From assembly GCF_947242115.1 (NCBI RefSeq), contig NC_074723.1, positions 31,566,043-31,630,042 of the forward strand: a stretch of 64,000 bases of DNA, written 5' to 3'. Shown one piece after another: positions 33,295-45,227 of the stretch. The translations under genes were made by a program, and so were the position numbers. The notes beneath the pieces were generated by a model. That model was not told the DNA's origin. It ran no database searches and saw nothing but the letters and a program-made list of their open reading frames with translations. Origin of the DNA: Biomphalaria glabrata (taxonomy: Eukaryota; Mollusca; Gastropoda; Planorbidae). The stretch's first letter is position 1. Each line of letters begins with the position of its first letter.

Positions 33295-35077
33295 TTAAAG
33301 ATCTTTCTGACTAATCCCATGTTTTCTCATGTGCCACATTAATGCTGTTCGCTGACGACACCTATAGTCACAAATGTCACAAGCAACAGGTTTTTCTCCA
33401 GTGTGTGTTAAGTTGTGTATACGCAAATGAGTACGTGCAAAAAAACTTTTAGTACATTCAGGCCAACTACATTTATATTTCCTGGTTTTTCCTTTATGGT
33501 CCATGGTTATGTGCTGCCGTAGATCTCTTTTAGTAGAAAATGTCTTTGGACATCCTGGTAAGGAACAGGATATATTGGACAGCTTTGTATGAACTTTGCT
33601 TATGTGCCCATCAAGATTCCATTTTCGTGAGAAAGTGGCACCACACCGTGACACAGGACAGAGATGCCGATTAATAGAACTTGTTTCCAAAAAATCTTCA
33701 GATATCTCCAGGGCTGTCTGCTTAACTAGGCTTTCTTGAGCATTATTACAGTTTTTGTTAATAAATCTATCGCCACTGCGCTCTCTTGTCTGACTCTCAG
33801 CTAATTGAGTGCTATCATACTTTGTTGTGCGTGAAGATTTCCTTAATCTTCTTTTCTTTGGGGGCAATGAGCTCATAACATGTCTGTCACGCAAAGAAAG
33901 AAACTTTTCTTCTTTCGCCAGTGGTTCTAAGGTAAGTGGGCCTAGGGACAATGTCTCTTTGATAAATTCAGTCCCAGGCTGAGAAACCATTGGGATATCA
34001 ATAGGTACTTGATCAACCAATTTAGTTCCAAAAAGTCTATGATTTGTAACTTTAGGGCAGTCTTTATCAGCTGGGAAGTCATTACTGGAACTTATTCCAG
34101 ATGTGGACACTTGACACTTACCATCAAACTGTTCATTGTTAGGCTTGTTGTCTTCAGACTTGATGCTATCATTACTAATAGGTGAGTCTTGGTCATGTTT
34201 TTTTCTTTTCAATTTATTTATACTCCTAGTTTTTTGATCACCCACATGATTAGCATTTTTTTCGAAGCTGATTTTCATAACCAGTTTTTCTCTTAAAGCA
34301 TTAGGTAGAGATAAATCTATTGGTTCATTTGGCATTGGATTGCTAATATTTTTGTCATTAAATATCTCTTTCATTTCTTCGCTAGTTCTGGTGTGATTTC
34401 TTAAATGCCTTTTAGTTACATCGGCTTTACCTCCCCTAAACCTGTTTAATCTGCATTGATTTTTTCTCTCTGCTAGAGACAAAAACCTTTTGAATATCTT
34501 CCTTTTGGGCATGCCAAAACTATAATTTTCAGGACTAACTATGTTTGAGTTTTGTGATAAGGTTGATGTATCTGTACAATCAATTGCAGGTTCACACACA
34601 GTTTCTGTACAGCTGTTGCACATGTCAGTATCAATGATCAGCTTTGGCTCATCCGACTCGGAGCACTGCTGGTCTACAGAATGAACTAAGTCTAGGTGAC
34701 AGTGTTGACTTACCTGGCAATACATGGGATTCACTGATCTAATAGGAGAGGTCTGTTTAACCACTTCCTTACTAAATGTTGGAAATACTGGTAGACTTTC
34801 ATTTCTCTGCATTCCACTCTTTGAAACTAAAGGATTGTCTGTATCTTTCAAAGCCTTCGAATGCTTGAAGATTGTGTTTTGATTACAAATGTTTTCATCA
34901 CATTTCTTTGTATCAAGAGATATAGACTGATTACTGTCTCTTAGGTTTTGGTCATTATCCACTTGCTGCCCTTGTTTCGAATGAGAGTCAACAGTTTCAT
35001 TACTTGTAAGGGACGTGTTGCCTTTATGTTCAGTCTTACTGCCTCCTGCTGGATCCATCTCACTGTCATGTTCCTGC
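33295..35077 (-). CDS. Last exon: C-terminal four-finger cluster
   Basis: Encodes residues about 1093-1686. It completes the third finger (histidine pair across the splice), runs through a polar, basic linker with KLKRKKH- and KKRRLRKSSR-type patches that could serve as nuclear localisation signals, and ends in four C2H2 fingers: CPVSRCGATFSRKWNLDGH, CSLPGCPKTFSTKRDLRQH, CSWPECTKSFFARTHLRIH and CDICDYRCRQRTALMWH. The first three have the C-x4-C spacing typical of GLI/ZNF653-like fingers. Acceptor TTTTCTCAG is strong. Confidence 0.85.
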
Positions 35078-38000
35078 CTGAGAAAATAAAAAACATAAAC
35101 TTAAATTAAGGCAATTTAAATTATAAAAGCTTAAAGTTATTATGTAACTAGATTAGATTATGACATAACATTTTATACACAGAGGTTCAATCAAATTCAA
35201 TGAACCAAAATAATAGAAACTCAGAAAAGAATAACAGGGCACAGTTACAATTCAGATATTGAGATGAATGTTACAGGTTTTATCTTTTATCCAGGTGTCA
35301 AAGTGCATTTAAGAATTGTTCACTGTTCATTTATTTGTGTTTAAAAAATTACCTTGCTTCACAAAAAAAAAGGACAATTTTTCTTTTGTGAAATTTTTTT
35401 TTACTTCCTTGTATGACAAGATAATTTATTTTGAAAAAGTGAATCTGTCTTTTTTTTATGAATATGATTTCTCTTTCACATTGTTTAAAAAAAAAAATTG
35501 GCTATCACAATTATACTCTATTCTGACTCAAAATACTGTCTGTTCCAAACATGGAACTCTTAATACACTAAATAAAGTTTAGTTTTTATAGTAAGACCAA
35601 AAAAAATATGAATGAGTTTCAAGAACAGTTTCAGTAGTGTGGATAATTATCAACAAGGGTAATTATTAATATTTATGAAAGAATAATTTCCATTGTGTAC
35701 TTTTAAAGGGCTTGTGCAGTCAAACAGTTTGGTAAGTTTACCTGACAATTTAAATAATTATCTTAATAAAATAGTAATAACTAGAAAAAGGAGATCATGT
35801 ATAAGGTAAAATATAAATTTAAATTAAATCTTATGTAAAAAAAAAAAAACTTATAATATTCCAAGTCAAGCTAAAACCCATAGACCAGAATATTAACTCC
35901 TTCTCTCCGCAATTATTTACCACATTCTGGTGGAATCAATGTTGGTATCGTCAGTTAGGAGAGAAAGAGTTAAAAAGTGAAAGTGGAGCTGGATAGGACA
36001 CACCCTGTGAAAACCAAGTAGCAATGTTGCAAGAAGGGAACTGATGGAAATCTCTGCAAGGAAAGTGGGCAGACCCAAGCAAACCTGTAAGAGTTCTGTT
36101 TCATCAGCAAAGCTGAGGATACTGGAATGACAAGGGAGCAGCTGCTCAGAATCCAGTTCGGTGGAGAGGTGTGGTTGCAGCCCTTCGCACCCATGGGGGT
36201 TCACAGGAATAAGTAATATTTCAATTTTGTTACTTAACAAATATTTCATGCTAAATCAGCCCATAAATGAAAAGAGATTAGTGAATCAATTTTGTACTGA
36301 AATAAGGCTGTCTTGCCCATCTCCTCCTCAACACCCTATAGGGTTTTTAATGAAAGGTTTGAGGCTCTATGATAGTTTAGTTTTGGGCAGTCAAAAAATG
36401 TAAGTTTAGTTTCATAAGACTGAGAAGAGAGTCTTTAGTTTAATCTGAAGATACAAAGCATCATTATTTGGCAATAAACAAATGTAAATTGTAAAATAAT
36501 ATAAAACAAGCAACTTAATTTTTTTTTTGTTAAATGGCATCCTCAAATGAGTTGTTTTCACTCACCTTTGATGTTCTAGTAATCCTTGCTTGCTAAACGT
36601 ATGAAATCGGCAATGAGAGCATCTCATCATAGATGGATGATCTGATTCTTTATGCTGTTTAAGCCTGGCTACGGAGAGAAACCTGCCATCACATTCTCCA
36701 CACACATGGCTGTGCTGCTCATACCTGTGAACCAGAAGATCAGTGCCAGAATAAAACAGCAGGTCACACGTTGAGCACACCAGACGCCTGGAGCGACTTT
36801 TGTCACGCCGCTTTTTAGCTCCACTTGACACTGAAATCGGAGTAGTCAGAGTGCACCCCGCTTGAGGTGCAGCCTCTGATATATTAGTCAGAGTGCACCC
36901 CGTTTGAGGTGCAGACTCTGATATATTAGCACAACTGGTAGAAAGAGATGTCAATTTTGTCAAAGAATGACCACTATCATGAGGTGAAGCTTTGATGGTC
37001 TGGCCAACAGAAGCATTCCTGGCCTTTGGTTTTGTGATACAACTACCATTGTAATCTACTTTCCTACTAGACAAAAGGGAAGTTAGAATCTTTTTCTGTG
37101 GCTGTTTAGGAACTGGTTTAAAATGTTCTGCATCAGAGGATCTAAAGTTAGTTACAGTGGGTGCTAGCACTGGAGTTTCAGGACTGGCTGATGCATAGTG
37201 ATGACTAGAGTAAACTAGCTGATTTTGAAATATGGATGCTTTGGTCACTGGATTTAGCAAAGGCTTATCTAGAAATATATTATTATTGTAAGCATTTAAG
37301 GTATGATTTGGTGGGTTTACTTGAGTTTCAACATAGGGTGACATCAAGGATGAGTTTAATACATGTTGATCATGGCATTTGTTGGCATCATAGATATTTG
37401 TGAAATGATCAGGTACTGATGAAGGTATGTAGTTCTGAAAAGGCGATGAACTAGAGAATGTGCCAGGTACCAAAGTATTTTTATGGCCTGTGATAACTGT
37501 TGAATGAATCTGGGAAAATGGCTTTTGCTGTCTTAACTGTGAGGGTGGCATATATGGTTTAATTGGCTTAGGCATAGAAGCATTAAAAGGACGATGGCTT
37601 GGTGCCACTGGCACATTTTGGAATTTAGCAAACTCACTAAAAGAGTTAACATGATTGATGTAAAAAGGGACCAGTGTAGGCTTTCCTGAATTGAGCTGGC
37701 TGGATAAAACTGGCAAGGCTGCAGAGACAGATCTGTGTAAAGAGCTGCTGTCTGCAGATGTTGGGGCTGAGCTGAAAGAGGTGCTCGATGTGGTGACTGG
37801 CGATAATGTCAGTGGCTTTAAGATAGCACCATGAGAATTACAGACAATGTTTTGAACAAGACTGGACAGGGATGCCAAGGAGCTATCCGCTGAGGAAAAG
37901 CTATGAGCAGGATAGAATATGACAGGAGTGCCTAGTGGGGGTGAGGCCCCTTGCAAGGAATCCTTAGATCCAGGCATTACTGGATGTATATTGATCTCTC

Positions 38001-39951
38001 TTCTCTTGCAACTCTGGATTGGTTTGCAGCCTGGATCACCAACACTAAGGCTGAAACAAAGCTGACTCTTAGAGGCTTGAGAATTCAACTTGATATCAGA
38101 AGTATTTGTCCCCACAGAGGATGTTGCATTAGTGTTGCACTTTGAAAATTTGGTCTTGGGATGCACTTTTGTACTGCTGACTGTCTGAGTCTGTAAGTCA
38201 ATAGAAAAAGCTGGGAGATAATCTAGAGAAGGCATTTTGCTGTTAAGAGTCAAGTCATCATCTGCAGGGCGGCTTTTCTCATCTTTATCAGAGCTTGTGT
38301 TTGTCCCCATGAACTTATCTTGTAAAACCTCTGGCTTTTTACTATTAACTTTTCTTGTATTCAGGTTCATGGAGTCATTCTGAGGTTGACAAAGATGCTG
38401 ATTTTGAGTGTTATCGCTATCACACTCTAGTGTTGATGGTTTGTTCAGAAGTGACTTTAAATATTCGTCGTCATACTGAGGCCTTGTAGCGATGGCTTCA
38501 TAGTTGCTTAAATCTGAGTCATTTGAGTCATTTTCTGACTTTTGTTTATCAGACAAGTTCCATGAGGAATCGGGAGACATATTCTCCATGTGACGCTTCA
38601 GTAAGTTTGACTTACAAGTTTGATATGGAATTTGATTATAACCTGGTTGAATGTTTTCCCAATCATTAAATTGGCAAATATTATCTTCACTAACTTTATT
38701 TGTGGGATCATTTTTTTGTTCTTCCATTTGTTTCACTTTTTCACTAACACAATTTGTCAACAATTTGTCCATGCTATCTTCTTTAGTACACAAATTTTTA
38801 TCCTTAAATTTTAAGAAACCTATAACCGTCCCCTCTTTTAAATTTAAAGAATTATTTTGTTTCTCCTTTGAACTGTTTAAGCAAGAAATAATTTCTTCCG
38901 ATCCGTTAGAAACTGTATCTTGGGCATTCCAGGTGTCACTAACAACAGCCTCTTTACTTTCTTCCAAGACACCTGGGTGAGAAGGTTCCACATCTGGTTC
39001 AATATCCTTCAAAGAAATAGACTTTAATTGATAAGTTTTCGTTTGTGGACTTTGTACAAGCTGACCTTGCAACCAGTCTGAGTGATTCAGTCCCTGACTG
39101 CTAGGAGTGGACAGTAATGTGAGACTGGAGGTCTGTTTTGGGGAAATGTCTGGGACAGATGAAGATGGTAAGACAGTGGAAGTCGGAATTTTCTCCGAGG
39201 CCAAGTCTCCCATTGTTTTTGATGTTGTACTTGAAGTTTTAAGCCTCTTTTTCCTAAAAAAAAAGGAAAAACAAAATTTAGAATTTCTTTAATTCAATTT
39301 AAAATACTTAATTAAAATAAATCTATTAAACATAGAAAGTTTTGTTAACAATTATATGAAATGTAAATTTCTATGAAATTTTTCTAAAAACATACAAATT
39401 TTAAAAAAGCATTAATTATAAACATTAAAATAACATAAATCTTTTTATACAAGTAGACAAACATAAAAGCAATACCAGTATTATACATTTTTACTAAACA
39501 GCTTTAAAATATTTTTGTTTACATTAATATAAATATTAAAATATAAACCTACTAACAAAAATTCCATTTCACAATCGAATTCACATTAATTAAGAAGAGA
39601 AATGAAAAATGGCTGATAAAAATGACCACAAGGATTCTTTTGTTTTTTGAAAAGCTTCCGATGTTATGCCTCTCTTTTTAATCAAAATGAATAAGTTCTG
39701 CCAAGTTGGGATTTTTTCTTTTTTAGATTTCTATTTTCTTATTATTTTTACTCATTTTTCCAAAAGTAAATTTTCACTAAGTGCTTCAATTGGTCACAAA
39801 TTGTAAATAAATTTTAGTTTCTCATACCTGGTTAGCACCCTACAGAAAGTTCTATTTTTAGATCAAAAAAGAAAAAAAAATGCTTTTTACTTACTTGTGA
39901 CCCAGGCAGTAACTTTTACCTTTTGCAGTTCCTAAAACAAAATGGAGTACT

Positions 39952-40005
<54 letters not shown>

Positions 40006-43000
40006 CAGAGAAAAATGATATGCACAGTCAAGCACATTGACATGTCCAATTATTTCAACAAAAGATCATATGGCAGAAATTAATTAAACAAAAATAAATC
40101 TCAACAAAATTTTGAACATTCATTTTTTCTCAAAACTTCTTACCGTAGATTAACTTTATTTTTATGTAAATGTTTAATTAACACAGAAAAACAAGTCTCC
40201 TTTTTTTTTTTTTGGTTTGTTTGATCATAAACATGGCTGTGAGGTAGGTGTTTGGAATGTCAATTCAGTCCTCCTAACTTCAAACCCTGCCCCACAGGAG
40301 GTTTGAATGAGGACCTCATCATTTTGAAGGAACTTCTGACACATAAAACAAAACAATATCTTCAATTCTACTTACTCAGATAAGACAATAACTTGAGCAG
40401 GAAGTCTTGGATCGGCTGACTGTTGAAATACGTAACAATAAAAAAAAAAATGTTAACAAGTCACTTAGACATTTCAAATGAAATTTAAGAAACACTATGT
40501 ATTAAATGTATGAAATAGGCCACCATCTTCTAAGTTTAATTGTTCTTTTCATTTTTGATTGTCAATGAATAAGAAACAGTAAAGTGTTGCAAGCAATGGC
40601 TTCTTATTAATCATGTGTCCATCCACAAGTTACAAGACACCTGGAAGTGTCTCTGATAAAGATTATTGCTCTTCACAGTAATATTATGGTTTGATAAAAT
40701 ATTTATAGACTTTTATAATCAATTGTGACAAAACAATTTTGGAGACCAGTTTTTTGTCACAATTTACATTTTGAAAACTGCTTTACTCAAATTTCTGACA
40801 AAATTTTCAAAAGGTTTCATGTAGCTTATGTGTAGAATGACACCACTAGTTTGTAAGTATTTGGGTACCACTAACTTGTTTGGGTACCAGTACCTCGTTA
40901 GTATTTGGGCAACATTGATAGTTTGTAGAAGGAATGGCAATTAAATTTTTTTTAGAGTTAACTCACAATGAAATCTACAAACATTGTGAGTTTCAAGTCT
41001 ATAGCTTAGACTCTAGAGAAGTAATATAGCTTGTACAGAACTAGTTATTCCAGACAAAGCCATAAGAAATATTAATGTATTTTAGAAGATAGTTATTTAG
41101 CCACTGTAGGCCTACAAATGCTATTGTAACAATCATTAGTATTTGAATGCTAGATATGAAGATGTATAGATTTTGCTATAAGATTGTGTTGATCCCACAA
41201 TGCTTTCTGATGTTATAATTTAGTGCATATTTCTATTTTAAACAATTACTGAACACTCAAATAATATTGTTATGCCAGAGATTCAAATGTAAACTTTTAA
41301 TACAAACAATGAAGATCCTTCAACAATAAATACAAAGCTTTAATTCTGGAACTAGGAATCACTTTAAAAAAAAATATACACTGTACAATACAATTTAAAT
41401 AAGTTAACTATCTACATTCAATCTCATAACTACAACTGACTTTCCTGTCCTTTCCAAAAACTTTTCATCTACCTCATACTATATTTAGAAACAAGCTATC
41501 AATCCTTTTTCTTTATAGTGTTCGAAGAGATTTATTTTTTTTAAATATGTAATTTATAAGTGGGGGTATGGGGGCTGAGTGTGGTTAAGCACTTGGATTC
41601 CCAACCTGGGGTCCTGGGTTCGAATCTCAGTGAAGACAGATTTTGGATTTTTAGGATGCCTCTGAGTCCACCCAACTCTAATGGGTACCTGACTTTAGTT
41701 GGGGAAAGTAAAGGCAGTTGGTCATTGTGCTAACCACATAACCCCTGTTTGTTAACCATTGGCCAAAAGAACTGAATGACCTTAACATCATCTGCCCTAT
41801 GATCTGAAAGGGGATCTTTACTTTTTTTCTGAATTATATAAGTAAAAGTTAACTCTACCTTTCTATCTTCAGATCCTGTAGCCTGTTTTCATGTTGCCCA
41901 TAGACCTTCCACAATCTGTCACAGTAGTAAGTAATGGCATCTTTATATTCAATGAACTCTTCCATGTCTTCTATCACACCAGGTGGAGAGGCAGAGAATG
42001 GGCTCTGAAAGGAGGACGGTGGCTTGTCCATAAAAATATCCTGTGGCTCCCCATACGCCTTTGATGCCTTGTGTGCCTGAGGCTGGTATGTTTCAATTCC
42101 ACTCATTTTCACAAGTTGGTGCAGAAGTCCGTGAAATCTTGAATGAGAAATACTAAATAGAGTAAGACATGATGAGAGGAAAAGTGCTTGGGTTCTGAAA
42201 CACCAAGACCTAGATTGAATCCTGTAAGAAGGTTCAATTTTTAAAAACTTCTCTTGAAGATATTCCTGAGTACACTCAATGTATTAAGAATGTTATTAAT
42301 GAAAGGGGGAGTAATTGGGGTTGACTTGTGGTGGCCACATCACTTTATTGTAAATTTCATTCAGAACTGATAAATTCTATCACTTGAGCGACAGATATAA
42401 ATGTAGACAATTCAGTTCAAAATGACCTTAGATTTAGTTTGTAGATCTGCATTGACTCTAGTCTCTAGTAGATATCTAGGGCCTATAAAGCTAGATAACT
42501 AGATTCTTTCACTACTGTATTAGTGTATAATGTAGATTAATAATATATAGATCTAGATCTAGTCTAGTAGTATTACAGTATAATACAGTATAATATGACA
42601 CTAGAGAATCTACTCTACAATATCTTATCTTATATAATACAGACATTACTTCAAAAAAGAAGATGATTACGTCCTACGCGTCATGCATTTAGTCATGCAT
42701 ATTAACCTATGACTTAAATTCTGCCAAGTCACTGGTTTTCCTGGCTAGCTCAGGCAACCCATTCCATGCTCTAATAGCACTAGGGAAGAAGGAGCATTTG
42801 TACAAATTTGTCCTAGCATATGGGACGAGGAGTGTGCCTTTATCTTTGTGTCTTTCAGAGTATTTTATTAAATTTTGTTTTTGTATTTGAAGATTATGGT
42901 TCAGTGTTTTATGTATAATTGCTACTTTACTTTTGAGTCTTCTGTCCTGAAGGCTTTCTAAATTTAGTGATTTTACTAAAGGTGTTACTACTGTTACTCT

Positions 43001-43740
43001 AGTCAAATGTGAATATAGTCAGTAATCTGTCACACATTGTGACACATCATATTACTAATTAGATATCTAGATTAGATTGACTAGATCTAGATTTTTAGAA
43101 TATTTCTAGATCTACAAGTTAAACTGATCAAGACTAGAACAGATCTAGAATCTAGACCCTAGACTCTTTGAAACTATTTCCTTATGTAGTCTACATCTAT
43201 TTTTCTAGATCAAGATATCTAATCTAGATCTAGTATAATAAAGACAAAGATTATCATAATCTAGATCTAGATCGATAGTCTTAATACTGTCTTAGGTCTG
43301 TAGAAATCTACACGGTACTGGTCTGTCTACAATCCTTCCTAGTCTATCTTCCCCCCCCCCCCCCTTATTTTTTTTTTTACATTTTACTCTACTGTAACAG
43401 TATCAGTAACAGTGTGTGTAGATCTCTAGATCTAGCGATTACTTTTAAAATCGATAGATCTAGATCTAACTGAAAGTTAAAGAAAAAGAAATATACGAAA
43501 CGATGCTCACCCATCAAGAAGTAAGCCGGCTATGTGTTCGTTTGTTTCAAAACCTAAAGCGTTCCGAACTACCCACCACCTATGGTACTCAGAGCCGATT
43601 TCGGTAGAATGTCTCTGCTGCCTACGTCCAGGCAATATCTTCTTCTCTTTGCTGGAAGAATCGGATACATTATCTTTTGGGGGTGACGAGGTTGAACAAA
43701 GACTAGGTGATTGAGAAACAGACGTTTGCGAGGAATCCAT
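33295..43740 (-). CDS. ZNF653/ZNF692-like C2H2 zinc-finger protein, 6 coding exons
   Basis: Exons on the minus strand: 43740-43511, 42137-41859, 40419-40376, 39931-39895, 39253-36566, 35077-33295. All introns are GT-AG, phases agree, and the total is 5061 nt (1686 aa plus stop). Presumably a nuclear DNA-binding regulator. The N-terminus has RWWVVRNALGFETNEHIAGL (residues about 54-73), resembling the W..L.E.LGF....LA.FLLD segment of ZNF692. A basic KKKRLK follows around 197-202, then a ~800-residue Ser/Thr/Asn-rich disordered region. There are three fingers near 1018-1100 and four more near 1565-1683. The last finger, TGEKPVACDICDYRCRQR + TALMWHMRKH, matches the ICGxxCRQxxSLNWHxxKH finger of ZNF653/ZNF692. 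Start ATG has A at -3 and G at +4. Exons 3 and 4 (44 and 37 nt) are the least certain. Confidence 0.78.
35893..35973. mobile_element. 81-bp TTAA-flanked MITE, deletion derivative
   Basis: Starts TTAACTCCTTCTCTCCGC and ends GGAGAGAAAGAGTTAA, matching both ends of the 246-bp copy at 55351-55596 with the middle missing. TTAA at each side fits the piggyBac target preference. It lies in intron 5 of the zinc-finger gene. Confidence 0.75.
35974..36205 (+). mobile_element. LINE C-terminal fragment
   Basis: Encodes GHTL..., a KVGRPKQTCKSS-like basic stretch and a terminal ERCGCSPSHPWGF-like segment across frames. The same sequence in inverse sense is at 25370-25540. It abuts the 81-bp MITE. Confidence 0.5.
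36566..39253 (-). CDS. Exon 5: disordered region and first finger cluster
   Basis: A 2688-nt exon that starts in frame with KKKRLKTSSTTSK. A long Ser/Asn/Gln-rich region of low complexity follows, then RDKSRSRR and fingers CSTCDLLFYSGTDLLVH, CGECDGRFLSVARLKQH and CSHCRFHTFSKQGLLEH. An ATG at 39213 (MGDLASEK) is internal, not the start, because the frame continues upstream to a good acceptor (TTTTTTAG). Near 36845-36930 a 42-bp tandem duplication repeats NISE.APQ.GCTLT. Confidence 0.85.
39954..40004. repeat. (TA)n microsatellite
   Basis: A pure TA run ~25 bp upstream (in gene sense) of the acceptor of the 37-nt exon 4 of the zinc-finger gene, so length variation could bear on its recognition. 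Confidence 0.95.
40225..40345 (+). repeat. Second SINE family, fragment
   Basis: Shares CTTCAAACCCTGCCCCAC, GGAGGTTTGAATGAGGA and GAAGGAACTTCTGACACATAAAAC with the copy at 58850-59020. The AAACCCTGCC stretch lies in a B-box-like position, suggesting a tRNA origin. It is in intron 3 of the zinc-finger gene. Confidence 0.5.
41568..41826 (+). repeat. tRNA-derived SINE copy (main family)
   Basis: Head with GGGCTGAGTGTGG and GGGTTCGAATCTCAG (B box), body and 3' end GATCTGAAAGGGGATCTTTAC all present in order. It sits about 30 bp beyond exon 2 of the zinc-finger gene, antisense to it. Confidence 0.85.
41859..43740 (-). CDS. Exons 1-2: N-terminal domain
   Basis: Exon 1 encodes a Ser-rich leader followed by GRRQQRHSTEIGSEYHRWW and the LGFETNEHIAGLLLDG block. 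Exon 2 continues FHGLLHQLVKMSGIETY and ends in an acidic, aromatic stretch EDMEEFIEYKDAITYYCDRL then HENRLQDLKIE. Conserved-looking and far less biased than the middle of the protein, this is probably a folded or partner-binding module. Phase-2 junctions join them without a stop. Confidence 0.7.
42430..43480. repeat. Region dense in TAGATCTAGATC words
   Basis: Outside the LINE piece, intron 1 of the zinc-finger gene is crowded with near-palindromic TCTAGATCTAGA strings, not arranged as a regular tandem array. The same word recurs at 11645-11700, 43780-43820 and 44338-44350. It looks like a genome-wide simple-sequence bias; it may also contain a dispersed short palindromic unit. Confidence 0.6.
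42618..43016 (-). mobile_element. LINE 3' end with (TAAGA)n tail
   Basis: Minus-strand frame: SLQDRRLKSKVAIIHKTLNH, IKYSERHKDKGTLLVPYART, NLYKCSFFPSAIRAWNGLPE, then a Lys-rich end and a TAAGATA tail. This is the C-terminal end of a non-LTR reverse-transcriptase protein. Shorter copy at 8041-8275, expanded copy at 51850-52460. It is in intron 1 of the zinc-finger gene, same strand. Confidence 0.8.
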
Positions 43741-43930
43741 AGTCCATACAGTTTTAAGCAAGCGGCAGATCTATCGAAAAATAGATCAGATCTAGATCTA
43801 TCTTAGACCTAGATCTATTTGTAAACCTTGCCGTTATAATGAAACTGTGACGTAACCTGGTTTCGAATCTCTTAAGTTTTAAAGCAATGACGCAAAATTA
43901 ATCATATTTTTGATTGGTCGAACTCAGTTC
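43741..43930 (-). promoter_or_regulatory. Putative promoter of the zinc-finger gene
   Basis: On the gene strand an inverted CRE-like TTACGTCA (43848-43855) stands about 110 bp before the start codon, and a CCAAT box (43913-43917) about 175 bp before it. Both are common in TATA-less housekeeping promoters. No TATA box is evident. Confidence 0.4.
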
Positions 43931-44671
43931 TGGCAAAGAAGGTTACTTTTGGAAGAGTCCACATCAGTCTAATAGGTATTTAAGCTTTCCAGGCATCTTC
44001 AATACACAAAAGACAAAAGAGCTCATCCCAGGTACTTCGCATGTCTGAATTTCGCCCATGTAGGCCTACTATTGAGCAACGCTTGCGATAAGGCGTTTGA
44101 AACAGGCGCGGGAACCGACTTTTCCAACTTTTTTTGCTTTGAGCTATTTATAACTTATTGCAAGCATAAGATGAAACACTTCAACCTAGTGGGAAGCAGA
44201 AGTAAGCTTTCGTATAGTTGCACTGCTTGGGTTCTAGACTATAGAACTTAACATTGACCCCTGAACTTGCATCGAAAGGATTTAATATTATAGCATTGTA
44301 TAAGCAAAATTGCCTCCACCCATAAAATAAATGTATTTGATCTAGATCTAGTTCATAGACATAAATAAATATGTCTATGACCTAGTTCCATTCCATTAGT
44401 CTACTTACGAATATAGGCTTGTGATGGTAGCCTATAAGGTTGTTCATGGGCGTAGCCAGGATTTTTTTCGGGGGGGGGGGGGTTTGGGAGGGATTTTTTT
44501 AAACAATTATTATTTATTTATGTCTATGATTGTACCTAACAAAACTAGAAATTTTCCCAGTAAGGACAACGAGCTAATAATTCTTTTCCCAAACCCAAAC
44601 ATCAATTGTTTAATTTCTAGAAAAATCGTGGAGGTTAAAGAAACAATGTAAGAAACTAAAGAGAAAAAGAT
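43931..44671. other. Intergenic stretch with a hAT end fragment
   Basis: A GGGCGTAGCCAGGATTTTTTT fragment followed by a G run (44449-44483) resembles the left end of a hAT family seen at 3424 and 45132. There is no partner end. The rest is plain AT-rich DNA. Confidence 0.4.
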
Positions 44672-44915
44672 TGGGAGCGGGGTCCTGGGTTCGAATCCTG
44701 GTGAAGACTTGGTTGTTACATTTTGGGATCTTTGGGCGCCTCTGAGTCTACCCAGCTCTAATAATAATTAGTCGGGGAAAAGAAAAGGTGGTTGGTCATT
44801 GAGCTGGCCACATGACACCCTCGTTAACTGTGGGCCACAGAAACAGATGACCTTTACATCATCTGCCCCATAGATCTCAAGGTCTGAAAGGGAACTTTAC
44901 TTTTTTTTTTTTTAC
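44672..44915 (+). repeat. tRNA-derived SINE copy (main family), head truncated
   Basis: Begins at the B-box region (GGGTTCGAATCCTGG), then full body to GGTCTGAAAGGGAACTTTAC and a T run. The A box is missing. Confidence 0.85.
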
Positions 44916-45131
44916 TTTACCTAACAAAACATTAATCAATAAAAACCAGATTAGTTAATTGATTGATTATTGGTAATGTAATTATTTTGATTGATATCAA
45001 ATAAGGGAAATAAGGTATACAATTTTGAGAGATATAGTTGTAAGTGAGGGTTTCTTCCCTTTACGTAAGTTTTATTTTTAATATAAATATTTTTATTAAT
45101 GTTTTTTTTTTTTTTTTAAATATGCTTGCTC

Positions 45132-45227
45132 TAGTGGCGTAGCTAGGAAAATGCCATCATGTGGGTGCCCGGGGGGATTTTCAAATAATCTACCTCCCTC
45201 TCCCCTCCCACCCTAGCTACGCCTCTG
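45132..45227. mobile_element. Tiny hAT-type MITE, 96 bp
   Basis: Ends TAGTGGCGTAGCTAGG and CCTAGCTACGCCTCTG are inverted with two differences. Flanks GCTTGCTC (45124-45131) and GCTTGGTC (45228-45235) form an 8-bp target duplication with one change. The interior shares the CCGGGGGGATTTTCAAAT string with the fragment ending at 50375. Confidence 0.75.
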
